The translations under genes and the position numbers were made by a program. Below, in pieces: positions 11,612 through 22,100 of a DNA stretch of 64,000 bases. Every line of letters begins with the position of its first letter. Positions within the stretch are counted from its first letter, which is position 1. Under the pieces are notes generated by a model. That model was not told the DNA's origin. It did no database searches and saw only the letters and a program-made list of their open reading frames with translations. Source of the stretch: Bugulina stolonifera (taxonomy: Eukaryota; Bryozoa; Gymnolaemata; Cheilostomatida; Bugulidae); contig OW285188.1 in assembly GCA_935421135.1 (NCBI GenBank), forward strand, positions 20,313,233-20,377,232, given 5' to 3'.

Positions 11612-11789
11612 AACACATCAGAGTGACTTCATGCTTAAAGCTAGACATTAGGACAGGAGGACAATGCGATTCAACTTAGCCAAGAGAGCACAACTCTGTG
11701 ACTTTCAAGCCAATTCTTGGTAACCTGAATAACAGAGTCTGGTATGAATATGGACATAAAACAGATGGCATAATCCCTTTAAAGCCAAT

Positions 11790-12150
11790 GGTTAGCAAGT
11801 AGCTGATAGTTGCTGTTAGTTTTGTTGTCACTTACAATGTATGTGTAAATTTATCCTTTACACAATGCTATAAGAATGTATGCATAGCAATAACCACAAG
11901 ATTGTATCTTGTGCTACAAATCTGGATTTGTATACAAATGAATCTTCAAGGTATTTTGAAACAAAAAATAGTTATTTTAGCATATTTTCTAGGTATGCAA
12001 ATAAATAGCAGTAAATATGTTTGGAAAAACAAATAGTATAAATATCATTTTTTACTGTCGGGTACTTCAAAATACATGTACAATGTATTTGCTGGTCTAG
12101 GTCGACCTTAGAATAGTATGAGTGGTCATTGACGTCTCACCAAAAAGGTA
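11790..12150. repeat. Downstream block of GNAT copy B, shared with copy C
   Basis: Two parts recur after copy C at 18745-19090. The first is ACAATGCTATAAGAATGTAT followed by GCATAGCAATAACCA; the second contains GCTGGTCTAGGTCGACCTTAGAA. Order and orientation are kept, so the duplicated unit spans at least 1 kb. Confidence 0.65.
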
Positions 12151-12224
12151 TGTATGTATGAATGGATGAAACTACAAAGCTATGTCCAGCTACATATTGT
12201 ATATTATGATTGTATAATGTTCTC

Positions 12225-12265
12225 AAAGAAAAGGTTGAGAAGTTGTCCTTTCTCTTTTTAGACAA
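12225..12265. repeat. AAGTTGTCCTTTCTC family end
   Basis: Contains GAGAAGTTGTCCTTTCTC preceded by CAAAGAAAAGG. This single end belongs to the dispersed inverted-repeat family described at 7949-8090. No matching second end was found close by. Confidence 0.4.
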
Positions 12266-12845
12266 TCAAAATAAAGAAGGTAATTTGATAACCAACAATA
12301 GGCCCAACACACTATATTATTACAATGTAACATATTATATATGTGTACATGTACATGTACAACCTGGTTCAAGCAGTAGCTTTATTTGATCCAAACCAGT
12401 GACTGACACATTATAAGCTTGAAGGATGATATTGTAGTGATGATGGCACCATGACCACCATATAAAAACTGTTTTTAATTGGTGGGCACCCAATGGTCTC
12501 TGCAGTGTTGTCACATAATGCATGGAAGCCACATGGTGGGATAATTGATGACTAGGCGTTGGATGGGATGTGATAATTATTGTTATTTAGCTACCATGAC
12601 AATAGGCATACAATTTTGATATGATGAATTGCAGTCATGTTTGCATAAAGATAAAAACAAGTTAATTTTAAACTACTAGTTGACCATAATACTTCTGTGT
12701 GCACACTAACATACATTTCAGCAGATACTCTTGAGCTTTAGGTTATTGTTACCAATTGGTTATTACCAAATGGAGCAACTAGGGTTTGTATTTGACCTAC
12801 TAACCTTTAAGTATATAATCAAGTGTATCTACATGTACATATATG

Positions 12846-12980
12846 GGCACACATGCTACTGAGCCAGTGAACAAGGGTGATTTTTAGATAAGGACTACTG
12901 TAAAGATATTATGGACATGTTTTTAAAACTGCAAGAATTTATTAAGATATCTGAAGAAGCGCTGAGGAGAGATAGTTTTG
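12846..12980 (+). pseudogene. Decayed GNAT copy (5' part)
   Basis: The leader ACATGCTACTGAGCCAGTGA and the first third of a GNAT gene are recognisable. The start codon is changed to AAG (12873), an in-frame TAG follows the GATTTT segment, codons are deleted after AGATAAGGA and again after TGCAAGAATT, and similarity ends in GCTGAGGAGAGATAG. The conserved upstream block (12585-12760) is also present. It cannot encode an enzyme. Confidence 0.85.
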
Positions 12981-13174
12981 TGTCAGATCAAATAACTAGC
13001 ATATCCAAATTAGAGCTAAAGGATTAAATTAATTGAATAATAATTAATTGCAATTTAATAGCCATGAATTCTACAAAATTCATACACATGAAAATGGGTA
13101 ACAACTGTTCTCTTACTAAGTTGGTGATATTTAACTTATTCTATCTTATTTTACACATACAATGTACGGTAAAC

Positions 13175-13455
13175 AGACAGTTCGAAAATGTCAGTTAGAA
13201 ACAGGATGTTCCGAAAACAGTCGTTTAAAAAACACCAATTACGAAACCATGTAGATTACATTTAGAAGAACACAACTCACAGACAATGAATTATTTTTAG
13301 TGTTCTACAAGTTAGTAGTAGCCAGAACAAAAAATATAATATTAGAAATAAAAATTAGTTGAAAGCTGGGGGTTGGGGTTTAGAGTTTCTAAATGGTTGC
13401 TTTCCAAACGAACGTTTCCAGAACGTCCTGTTTCTAACATTTTCAAACAGTCGCA
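13175..13455. mobile_element. Inverted-repeat element, GTTAGAAACAGGACGTTCC family
   Basis: The left part AAATGTCAGTTAGAAACAGG and ATGTTCCGAAAACAGTCG faces the right part CCAGAACGTCCTGTTTCTAA and CATTTTCAAACAGTCG. A shorter member is at 20030-20130 and a single end is near 15985-16015. Non-coding. Confidence 0.6.
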
Positions 13456-15600
13456 AATTCACAATGTACATGGTGTGTGAGCCTGTACAAGTTGCCCCAG
13501 TGGTAGTCCAACATTCAAGGCTACAATTGTAAAATATTGTTGTGGATACAGCCCACGACCCTAGTCGTAGCTACAACCACCAACGACGTTAGACAATGCA
13601 ATTAGATGGCTACCTAGCCTTTCCTTGTACTAACATGCCTCAACGGCCTCAACTTGTAGTTTCTGCTCTCTAGCTACCAGCACTACTCCAGGATGGTTCA
13701 GGTAATTAATAAATTATCCATAATGTAAGAGAGTATTTATATGAATGACTGCGCTGTATAATATTCTGGCCTGGATGATGACCCTGTAGGAATGCACACA
13801 ACCAGTCACAAAGCAGACAGACAAAGTAAAAGGTCTGCTGGAAACTATATAATAATTGCTATAAGAATGTACATCGGAATTACATGTATCTATGATTGTT
13901 TTACAATACGATACAACCAATACTTATTATCTACTAGTTGTAAAGGTAGCTGTCCTGGCAGGTCGGTCGCCCACTACAATATAATCAATTAAATAAGACC
14001 ACAACTCATTTAAAAAAAGGAATAGATTTATTACACTTTATTCAAATACCTAATTAACTTTACCTTATTTATCTTATTCTCATATATATAATACAGTGTA
14101 TACATATACATACATGTATATATATTACATGTATGTGTGTGTGTATATGGTTTGTACAGATAGATGTATGCTAATTTGTGGTGAACCAAGGTTGTTTATT
14201 CCATGCCCATAACATCACTGAGTAAAATGAGTAGAGGCAATTTGTAATGAAATGACACTCTGAAGCAGAGAAGGGCATTCCAGAGCAGAACAAATTCAAA
14301 TTACACCTACATGTATTTTGAGGAGATGACGCAGCTCAAGAGCATCTATCCTAGCCCTACCTTCCTTACAATGTCATGTATATTAATTCACATGTACATG
14401 TACATGTATATTGAGTATTTCAACAGCAAGGTACAAAGGACGCCCACTTATGGCCACTGGTAAGATTTGAACATAAAGTAATGACAGACCAGGACCTTCA
14501 TGAATTACATGTAGAATTATCTCCTCTCTTCAGCATGGTAAAATGTATCACATTACAATAATATACATTATTTAATGCATCTTATTTGTGAATGGTTATA
14601 GCCAGAACCATTGAGTAGCTCAATAACTCTGGGTATTATAGCTATAACCTGTGCAATTGACTGGTAAGAAATGCTAGACTGTGTACATGTCGCAAATACA
14701 TTATGCATTTGGACTATATTTGATTGCACATGGCTATTCCAGCAGCAAAGTATTGCTTATGGTATCAGACACATTATTTTATTCTATATTATTTACAGTA
14801 ACTGTCTTGCTTCTACATGACTGTCCATTTGCAGGGTTATATAGGATTAGACATCACACGCATGTATGCACATAAATTGGTGATCATTCACAACATTGCT
14901 GCACACAGCTGGTCTTGCAGTTTTGCTCTAAATTATAAGGAAACGTACATGGCTTGTAGCTCTATCATGAAAAATCAACATTGTCATTGTTGAAATGGTT
15001 CTCTGAGCTACAACATACATTGTCTGGATATACAATTGGGAACGCTGAGGTAGAGTTATTTGTAACTCACAGCCTTGCAAATAGACTGAGAATCTAATAC
15101 ATGATATCATAGTCTAAGTGCTGTATTTCAGATTAGAGAATCACTGGTCATGCATCAAATTGTTTTTTATGATTGTCAAATTTCTGACTGTTGAGATTGT
15201 TTGTGTTGAGTTAATTTGTTATTGAAATAAGATTTGTTTTGGGATACACATTGTTACTTATAAATATATTGATGCAGCAAGAAATTTGTTCATTACCCAT
15301 GTATTATCACTGTCAATGCTAAGTTATGAATAAAGTTAGCTAGATTAGTCTATTCTAAAGTGTATGCTTTATCTTACTTGCAATTAGCCTTGTTATTTTT
15401 TAAGCTCTCACTGATGTACATGTAAAAGACTTTTGCATTATGCTGTAGACTATAGAATGTTGCTGGCACTCATCTTATGTAACCAGTCCTGTGCTTTTAT
15501 AGCTGGTTTTCATCTCTAATCCTCATAGAGCATATTATATTTTTGTCACCATAAAAATTGTTGTGTTTCTGGTTCTGAATTTGCATTTTGGTATAGTGTG
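13456..15600. other. Intergenic stretch, no gene seen
   Basis: Only short frames without recognisable similarity. Includes TA/CA-rich simple sequence at about 14080-14155 and several ACATGTACATGTA runs, a motif scattered through the whole window. Confidence 0.5.
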
Positions 15601-15830
15601 ACATGAAGTTGTCTTCTCTTGGTTATTCTGGTCCTCATAAAAAGAAAGGACAATTCCATAGTGTATAACAGGTCATGCCAGGCATAATACAACTATGCCT
15701 GCTCCACTTTACTACTATTAGTTCACTTTATGACCGCTGCGGAGTTATTGCTATTAATAAAACTAACTCCATTTTAACTGAGTATCTTGTATTGATAAAA
15801 TATTTGAAAAGTGTGAAGAAATAGGGCTGG
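15601..15830. repeat. Duplicated flank block, copy 2
   Basis: Diverged repeat of 7683-7917 in the same orientation: TGACATGAAGTTGTCTTCTC, then ATGCCAGGCATAATAC, CCACTTTACTACTATTAGTT and a TGTATTGATAAAATA end. It sits about 0.5 kb before decayed GNAT copy 2. Confidence 0.7.
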
Positions 15831-16300
15831 GAGTGGGAAGGCACTCACTAGAATTTCTGTCTTCAGTGTAGAGTACTAATTTACGTGTATGAAAGACATA
15901 CAACTGGTATGACAGAGAATTTCCAGATTTAGAGTTTGGAGTTGTAGGAATTTGGGTTGGGGGATTGGGGTTTTGAAGTTTGGAACGTCCTGTTCCGAAC
16001 TGACATTTTTACACAGTCTGTAGGTATTATGATCTCTAGTGGGTCTGGGAGTGAAGTCTGGTGTAGAGTTTCAGATTGCTGCTTTGCAGAAGCTCTTTTT
16101 ATTCTGAGGTGACCAGGAATAGTAGTTTGAGAAGTACAGGTGCTGGGCTAGCTTCATTCATGGACCAGAGCAAGGGATGAAAGAGGAGAATGCTACAGAA
16201 ACAGTTTGTACATGGTGAAAAGAAACAATCTTCATGTGAGAGGGCATGTATATAAAGGGTATTGCAGTGATCCAGGAGTGCTGGCAGTATTGATATTAGG

Positions 16301-16410
16301 AAACAAAAAGCCATAGAATTGTTATAAAAGTTTGGGAGCATAATGTACAATTTGGCTATAGCTGACAAAAATTCACACCTACAGAATTGCAATTTCACAT
16401 TGAAACACAT
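16301..16410 (+). pseudogene. Decayed GNAT copy (3' part only)
   Basis: Matches the last 110 bases of copy C: AAACAAAAAGCCATAG, then TATAAAAGTTTGGGAGCAT, AGCTGACAAAA and TTCACACCTACAGAATTGCA, including the stop and the ACACAT 3' flank. Small indels (ATAGAATTGTTATAAAAG; GACAAAAATTC) break the frame and the 5' two-thirds is missing. Confidence 0.85.
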
Positions 16411-16795
16411 AATTTAGATTCTATAAGCTTTCTAAGTGGCATTGTGGTGAAACAGCCTGCCTGGACACGAACTGTACTCATATTGTACTTAACATTATAA
16501 TAGCTGACATTACCATACCTAATCTTATCCATGCATGACATTATTATCCATACTTATCCATGCATTCATTATTATCTTATATACTGCGTGTCTTATATAT
16601 ACATGTACTAGCAATCAAGCTTTGGGATTACACTTATATTGCAACTTGGTTTTGCCCACATTTATATACCTATTCAGTAATTGTCTACTCTTGCTTGATT
16701 GTGAATTGTTAGAGTCTTTTGCCATTTTATATAGTAACTTCATGGCCGACCTTATAGATTAAGCTCATAATTATATACGACATGTTTCTCCTTAT

Positions 16796-17273
16796 TGTAA
16801 GCACATTTTGTGCCAAGACCGACCATTTATGTGGCCATGTTGTTGCATCAGTTCCGGAACCGACCCCATGTCGAATAGCCGATACCATGTCGGGCTCTTT
16901 TGGCCGGAAGTTTGTTATGTATATAAGGCAGTGCATTTTGTGTTGTAATTCAGTTGTTGATTGCGCTTGAATAAAGCAACATCTCCTAACTCAACCTACA
17001 GAGGCTTACTCTTTAGGTGGGTAACTCCACCTGAGAATCCCTTTGGGATTCAGTACGGCTCGAGTTCACCTCATCCTAGGCTAAGCATATCTCTATCCAC
17101 CCCTTAGACTTAGGCCGATCCCGGGTTCTAATGAACCTAACGTCGAGCTTAGGATCTCAAGGCTAGACAATCTTTCTCTGCACTCCCTCGGAGTATAAAC
17201 TCTACATGACCTACGTCGGTCCTGAGCTCCAATGAGTCTCGGCATCGGCCTACGTCTGATATAACTTACAATA
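16796..17273 (+). mobile_element. Probable solo LTR
   Basis: A block richer in GC and CpG than its surroundings, with the layout of an LTR. TATATAAG is at 16920-16927 and AATAAA at 16970-16975, about 50 bases later, followed by about 300 bases without a gene. The boundaries proposed are TGTAAG at the left and CTTACA at the right, a 6-bp inverted pair. No convincing target-site duplication was found and the block may extend to about 17400. No gag or pol lies alongside it. Confidence 0.45.
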
Positions 17274-17521
17274 CACCTATAAAGAGCACATATAACTGTT
17301 CACTCTTTTATGTAATGAGCAGAAGGCACACTTGGTCGGCCTCTACCACCTTCCAAGCCCTTCCCATACTTGTAGCCCTCGGCTCTCGCATGTAACAGCA
17401 CTCAAAAACATTACAGTATTACAGAAGTTTTAGGAACAATAGCTAATACGTAGTTATACATCATGCATGGAGGCCACCCAGGCAAGCTAGAAACAAGCTA
17501 AAGGGATAAAGGAAGCCTGGG

Positions 17522-17846
17522 CATACTTGCCAAGGAGCAAAAAATCTGGACTTTTTGGCTCAGAATCCCTGAAATAGCACCAGAATCCCTGGACATAGTT
17601 TGGGTGTACATTGTTTGAAGAAAACTTATCACTGAAAAGCATCAAGTTATCAATTTTAATGTTATTTAGTAGCTTGTAACATATTTTCTTCAATGTAAAT
17701 GACTTATTTTAGGTCGTATCTTGTGTTTTATGAGGTTTGGTAACATTTTCACCATACATAAAAAATCAGGACAGCTGGAAAATTAGTAGGGACAGGCACA
17801 AAAACCAGGGAGTGTCCTGACAAAATCTGGACACTTGGCATGTATG
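17522..17846. mobile_element. Non-autonomous hAT-like element (325 bp) with 8-bp TSD
   Basis: Terminal inverted repeats CATACTTGCCAAG and CTTGGCATGTATG. The flanks 17514-17521 and 17847-17854 are both AGCCTGGG, an 8-bp target-site duplication. Internally there are repeated AATCTGGAC- and CAGAATCCCTG-type subterminal motifs. Non-coding; the 68-residue frame across its left half is incidental. Confidence 0.75.
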
Positions 17847-17919
17847 AGCCTGGGGTTCCAGCTAGAAAGGTGCATATAATTTATAAGGCTTGAAAGAAGT
17901 TAGACTCATCAGCTATTTA

Positions 17920-18204
17920 GTTACCATGGCGATAAGCACTGGCTTTGATATTATGGGTTGCTGTCATGTTTACATAAAGATAACACATACTAGTTGATTA
18001 TTATATACCTCCAATGATAATATACATTACAGTATTATCGATGCTACCTCTATGCAAGTACTGTATATTGTACTTGAATACTTTGAGTGTGAGCAGATAC
18101 TCTTGGGCTATTGTTACTAGTTGCTACCACTAGGGTTAGCGTTTGACGTACTCACCTGTCTGTTGATAATCAAGTGTATCCACATATAATATGCTACTGA
18201 GCCA
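17920..18204. repeat. Conserved upstream block of GNAT copy C
   Basis: Repeats the block before copy A (ACCATGGCGATAAGCACT, GTCATGTTTACATAAAGATA, GAGCAGATACTCTTGGGC) and then the leader AATCAAGTGTATCCACATAT, AATATGCTACTGAGCCAGTG. Copy C has the fullest set of flanks. Confidence 0.7.
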
Positions 18205-18210
18205 GTGAAC

Positions 18211-18690
18211 ATGGGTGACTTTGAGATAAGGAAGGCTAATAAGGACGACTGTAAGGATATCATGGACATGTTTTTAAAGCTGCAAGAAACTGAGAAAATA
18301 CCACCTGAAGATGTTAAGATATCTGAAGAAACACTGAGGAGAGATGGGTTTGATGCTGACCCACCATTATTCTACTGCTTACTGGCTGTACTGAAGGGAG
18401 TGACCATAGGGTATGCTCTTTATTCATACAACTATTCTACATTTGAAGGAGGCAGACAGATGAATCTAGCCGACATATTCATTGGAGAACCTTCCAGAGG
18501 TCAAGGTTATGGAAGATTGCTTTTCAAGGCTCTGATTGATGAAGCCAGAAAACAAGAAAATGTTGTAGGCATAGAGTGGCCAGTTTTGAATTGGAACCAA
18601 AAAGCCATAGATTTTTATAAAAGTTTGGGAGCATACGATTTGACTTTAGCTGACAAAATTCACACCTACAGAATTGCAATTTCACATTGA
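18211..18690 (+). CDS. GNAT acetyltransferase, SSAT-like, copy C
   Basis: Single exon, 159 residues, very close to copy B. Starts at the ATG at 18211 (MGDFEIRKANKDDCKDIMDM). The acetyl-CoA loop RGQGYG is preceded by EPS as in copy B; IDFYKSLGAYD carries the candidate catalytic Tyr. The polyamine-contact position reads NLAD, so the Glu of the LED motif is again absent. The stop is followed by the shared 3' flank. The decayed 3' fragment at 16301 matches this copy best. Confidence 0.85.
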   Translation: MGDFEIRKANKDDCKDIMDMFLKLQETEKIPPEDVKISEETLRRDGFDADPPLFYCLLAVLKGVTIGYALYSYNYSTFEGGRQMNLADIFIGEPSRGQGYGRLLFKALIDEARKQENVVGIEWPVLNWNQKAIDFYKSLGAYDLTLADKIHTYRIAISH

Positions 18691-19162
18691 AGCACATCAG
18701 ACTGTCTTCATGCTGAAAGCTATAGAAAACTTGAGCCTTGAGGGCTGACTATTACCAATAGTTATTAGTTGCTGTTAGTTTCGTTGCGTTTCCATACACA
18801 ATGCTATAAGGATGTATGCATAGCAATAATTACCAGATTGTACCTTGTACTAGGGCCTACATATTTTACAATATGGATTTTTTATATAAATTATTATTAT
18901 ATTAATATAAATTTTAAGGTATATTGGTTACATAAGCCAAAACAGTTTTTTAGCAAAAGATAATATTTTATTACTATGCAAATAAATAGCAGCAAATCTG
19001 TTAGGAAATACAAATAGTGTAAATATCAGTTTTTCCTGCTGAATGCTTCAAAATATCTACTGGTCTAGGTTGACTTTAGAACAGTTTGAGTAGTAAGAAT
19101 CTCCTGACATCTGTAAATATAACCAAGTCCACTCTATAAGTTATGCAAACTCATCAATATTG
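18691..19162. other. Tail-to-tail space between GNAT copy C and ALIX
   Basis: Holds the duplicated downstream block of copy C and, on the minus strand, a possible ALIX polyadenylation signal (AATAAA, plus coordinates 18967-18972), about 190 bases beyond the ALIX stop. If that is right, the ALIX 3' UTR overlaps duplicated GNAT flank sequence. Confidence 0.4.
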
Positions 19163-22100
19163 TTATTGGTGTGGGTATCCTGGATAGCCTTGCTGAGGGT
19201 ATGGATAGCCGTGAGGTGGTTGTTGTGGATAACCCTGAGGTGGAGGCTGTTGGTACTGCTGCTGTGGATAGGGGACAGCACCTGGTTGTTGTGGATAAGG
19301 TGGCTGGCCTTGGGCTGGTTGCTGTGGCTGCTGTCCATATGGTACTGGAGGGTTCTGATAGAATCCGCCTCCATAACCATATGGGTTAAAACCTGTTGGT
19401 ACTGGGGCAAAGTACGGCTGGTATGGCTGTGCTGGGTATGGCAGTCCAGCTTGTGGAGGTGGCTGACCATATGGTGCTGCTGGCGGCCCCTGGGCTTGTC
19501 CTGGTGGTGCCTGGGCTTGAGCAGGTGGAGCCTGTGCCTGTGGAGGAGCCTGTGTGGGTGGTGCTGCCGTTGTTGTAGCAGCTGGAGCTGCAGCTGGTTT
19601 ACCTAAAATACATGATTGGGGCATGACTTGAGAATGGTAATGAGTGACATCTACATGTAGTTACTAAAACAGCAGTAAGTACATGTATATAAACATCGAC
19701 AACTCACTGATGACTGGTGGTGGTGGTCTAGATGGGGTGGCCGACTTTGGCTTCTGGTAATTTGGAGCAGCTGGAGCAGATTCTGCAGGTCTGCTGGCTA
19801 TCTGCTGATTTAAGTCTTTCAATAATTCTTCTTTTTCCGTTTTACGAGCAAAACACAAATCACTGATCTTATTCTGGTACTTGACCAATATTTGGGTTAG
19901 GTCATTGTAGAACTGAAGAAAATACAGCAAATAATTATAATAACCTGCAATATTGCTGATTGTGGATTTGTCTACTGTACCCTTAACAGCTGACTGACCA
20001 AACCGCAACCTTTAGCTGGTAAAGGGACATTTGGAAAATGTCAGTTAGAAACAGGACGTTCCGAAAAGGTTCATGTGTGGTTGGGGTTTGAACATTTTCG
20101 GAACGTCCTGTTTCTAACTGAAATTTTCAATTCCCTTTAGCTAACACTTTCAACTGAGATATGGTGAAGGACCATATAAGTCTCATGACTGTTATTACAT
20201 TTCCAAAGAGTGCATATTAACTGGCTTTGCAAAACAATAAATATGGCCATTTTATAACATTTACAATGTGGAACCACTGCAACTACTAGTTGTGTCAACT
20301 AACCACTGCTATTATCATGGGTGACTGAACACTTTGATGAGCTCTCCTTTGTACTTCAACACAGCTGCAGCATTCTATACATTGTTATAGTTATTGTAAC
20401 GGCTTCTACTATTACTACTGAGTACTACTACATTACTACACTAGCCTGCATCACAGACAGTCTAGTTGTTAAACTGTTTCTGATTTCTGAATTTGAGAGG
20501 ATGGCAGAGTTCGGGATTAGAAAGGCAACAAGGGATGACTGTAAGGAAATTATGGAGATGATAATGGAGTTGGCTATATTTGAGAAGATGCCAGAACAAG
20601 TGAAAATAACAGAAGAGACCCTGCTCAAGGATGGGTTTGATAGTGATCCTCCATTCTTTCACTCTTTAGTGGCTGAGTTAGATGGAGTTATAGTAGGCTA
20701 TGCACTCTATTTCTACAGCTATTCGACATATCAAGGGGGACAATTACTATATCTTGAGGACATTTACATCAAAGAGGCATATAGAGGTCATGGATATGGC
20801 AAGCAGATCTTCAAATATCTGGCAGAGGAAGCCACAAGAACAAAGGCGGTATGCATGCAATGGTGTGTGCTCAATTGGAATGAGAAAGCAATAAACTTCT
20901 ACAAGAGTGTTGGAGCCTATGATTTGACACTTAAAGATAATATTCACATGTATAGGTTCTACTATGATGCCATGAAGAAACTGGGAGCGTGAGTTGGGAG
21001 GTGGTGACAAAAGGTTGATATTTCTCATGTTTATAGCCATGCATCAAATCATTCACTTGTGAATTGTGACAATTTGTATAATGCAAATTAACAGCAATAA
21101 TAGGATATTTTTGGTTACAAAGTGAAACCTAAGTTGTAGCTCACACAAATAAAAGCTATTGCAATACTTAAAAACGCCAGCTACATGTGGTGTGCTACAT
21201 TTATAAGTGAAAATGTGAGTAATGACTTTCCCAAGATGTTAACCCAATGGCAACTTTAATCACCAGTCTTTTTTGCAATTTGGAGTTATCCTACCTCCAA
21301 TTTCAAAGTCCATTCATATATCACTCGAAGTTAATAATTTGCCAATAATGCCTTCAAATGGGGTAAATGACGATTACCAATGGCCATATAAAAACCCAAA
21401 ACTTTCTGTAAGGTCTTTGAAATTGCTAGTCCAAATTGAAAGAAAGATAACTCCAAATTGGTGATACAGTTTGCCTGGAGTGCACAGTATTGTGAAATTC
21501 ATTGATGCAAGTAAGAATAGGAAAAAGTTTGGTAAAATTTCAGCTCACCAACGCATGTTTGGTATCATCTTAATGATTTGGTTTCTTAACAATGGTGTTT
21601 GAGACTTTTTACATTACAGGGTTTTAATTTCCCATTTATAGTATCACAAGTACACTGGGCATACCAAGTATTATTCAGTATGTGTTATTACCTTCAACAT
21701 TTTGGTGATCGACAGGCAGCAAGAAATAATAAATTTGCCTCCCTTGCTTTCAAACAGTAACCTAGCTTTGCCAATATAACAAAATTAGTTTGATGACTGC
21801 TTGGATTAATAGATGGTTTAGATAATAAGCTAACGAATATGGCTCAAAGAGAGATATAAGCAGATTGGAAGAGGACAACTTTGGTTTATAATAAATGACT
21901 TATGATTCCCATGGCCTGTGAGACTGCAAATGAAATATAACCAATGTAACTTAAAAAAATTTAGGAGAAGTTGTCTTCACCACTATTAGGTGGTTCCAAA
22001 CCTACTTGACCTCTCCCACCTAATAGACCGAAAAAGAAATTATATGGAGCCAAGACTACACTAAACAAATTAATATTGCGGCTAACCAGTGAGACAAGAC

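Noticed and set aside
16782..16970. 62-codon frame in the LTR-like block
   Set aside because: It spans the proposed promoter and TATA region of the LTR and shows no gag similarity.
19160..19606. Long plus-strand frames (up to 148 codons, Trp/Leu-rich)
   Set aside because: They are the complement of the Pro/Gln-rich ALIX tail; such tails leave the opposite strand open by composition.
20321..20500. N-terminal extension of GNAT copy D with a hydrophobic stretch
   Set aside because: It starts with GTG, lacks an upstream ATG and has no family similarity; the ATG at 20501 matches SSAT starts.
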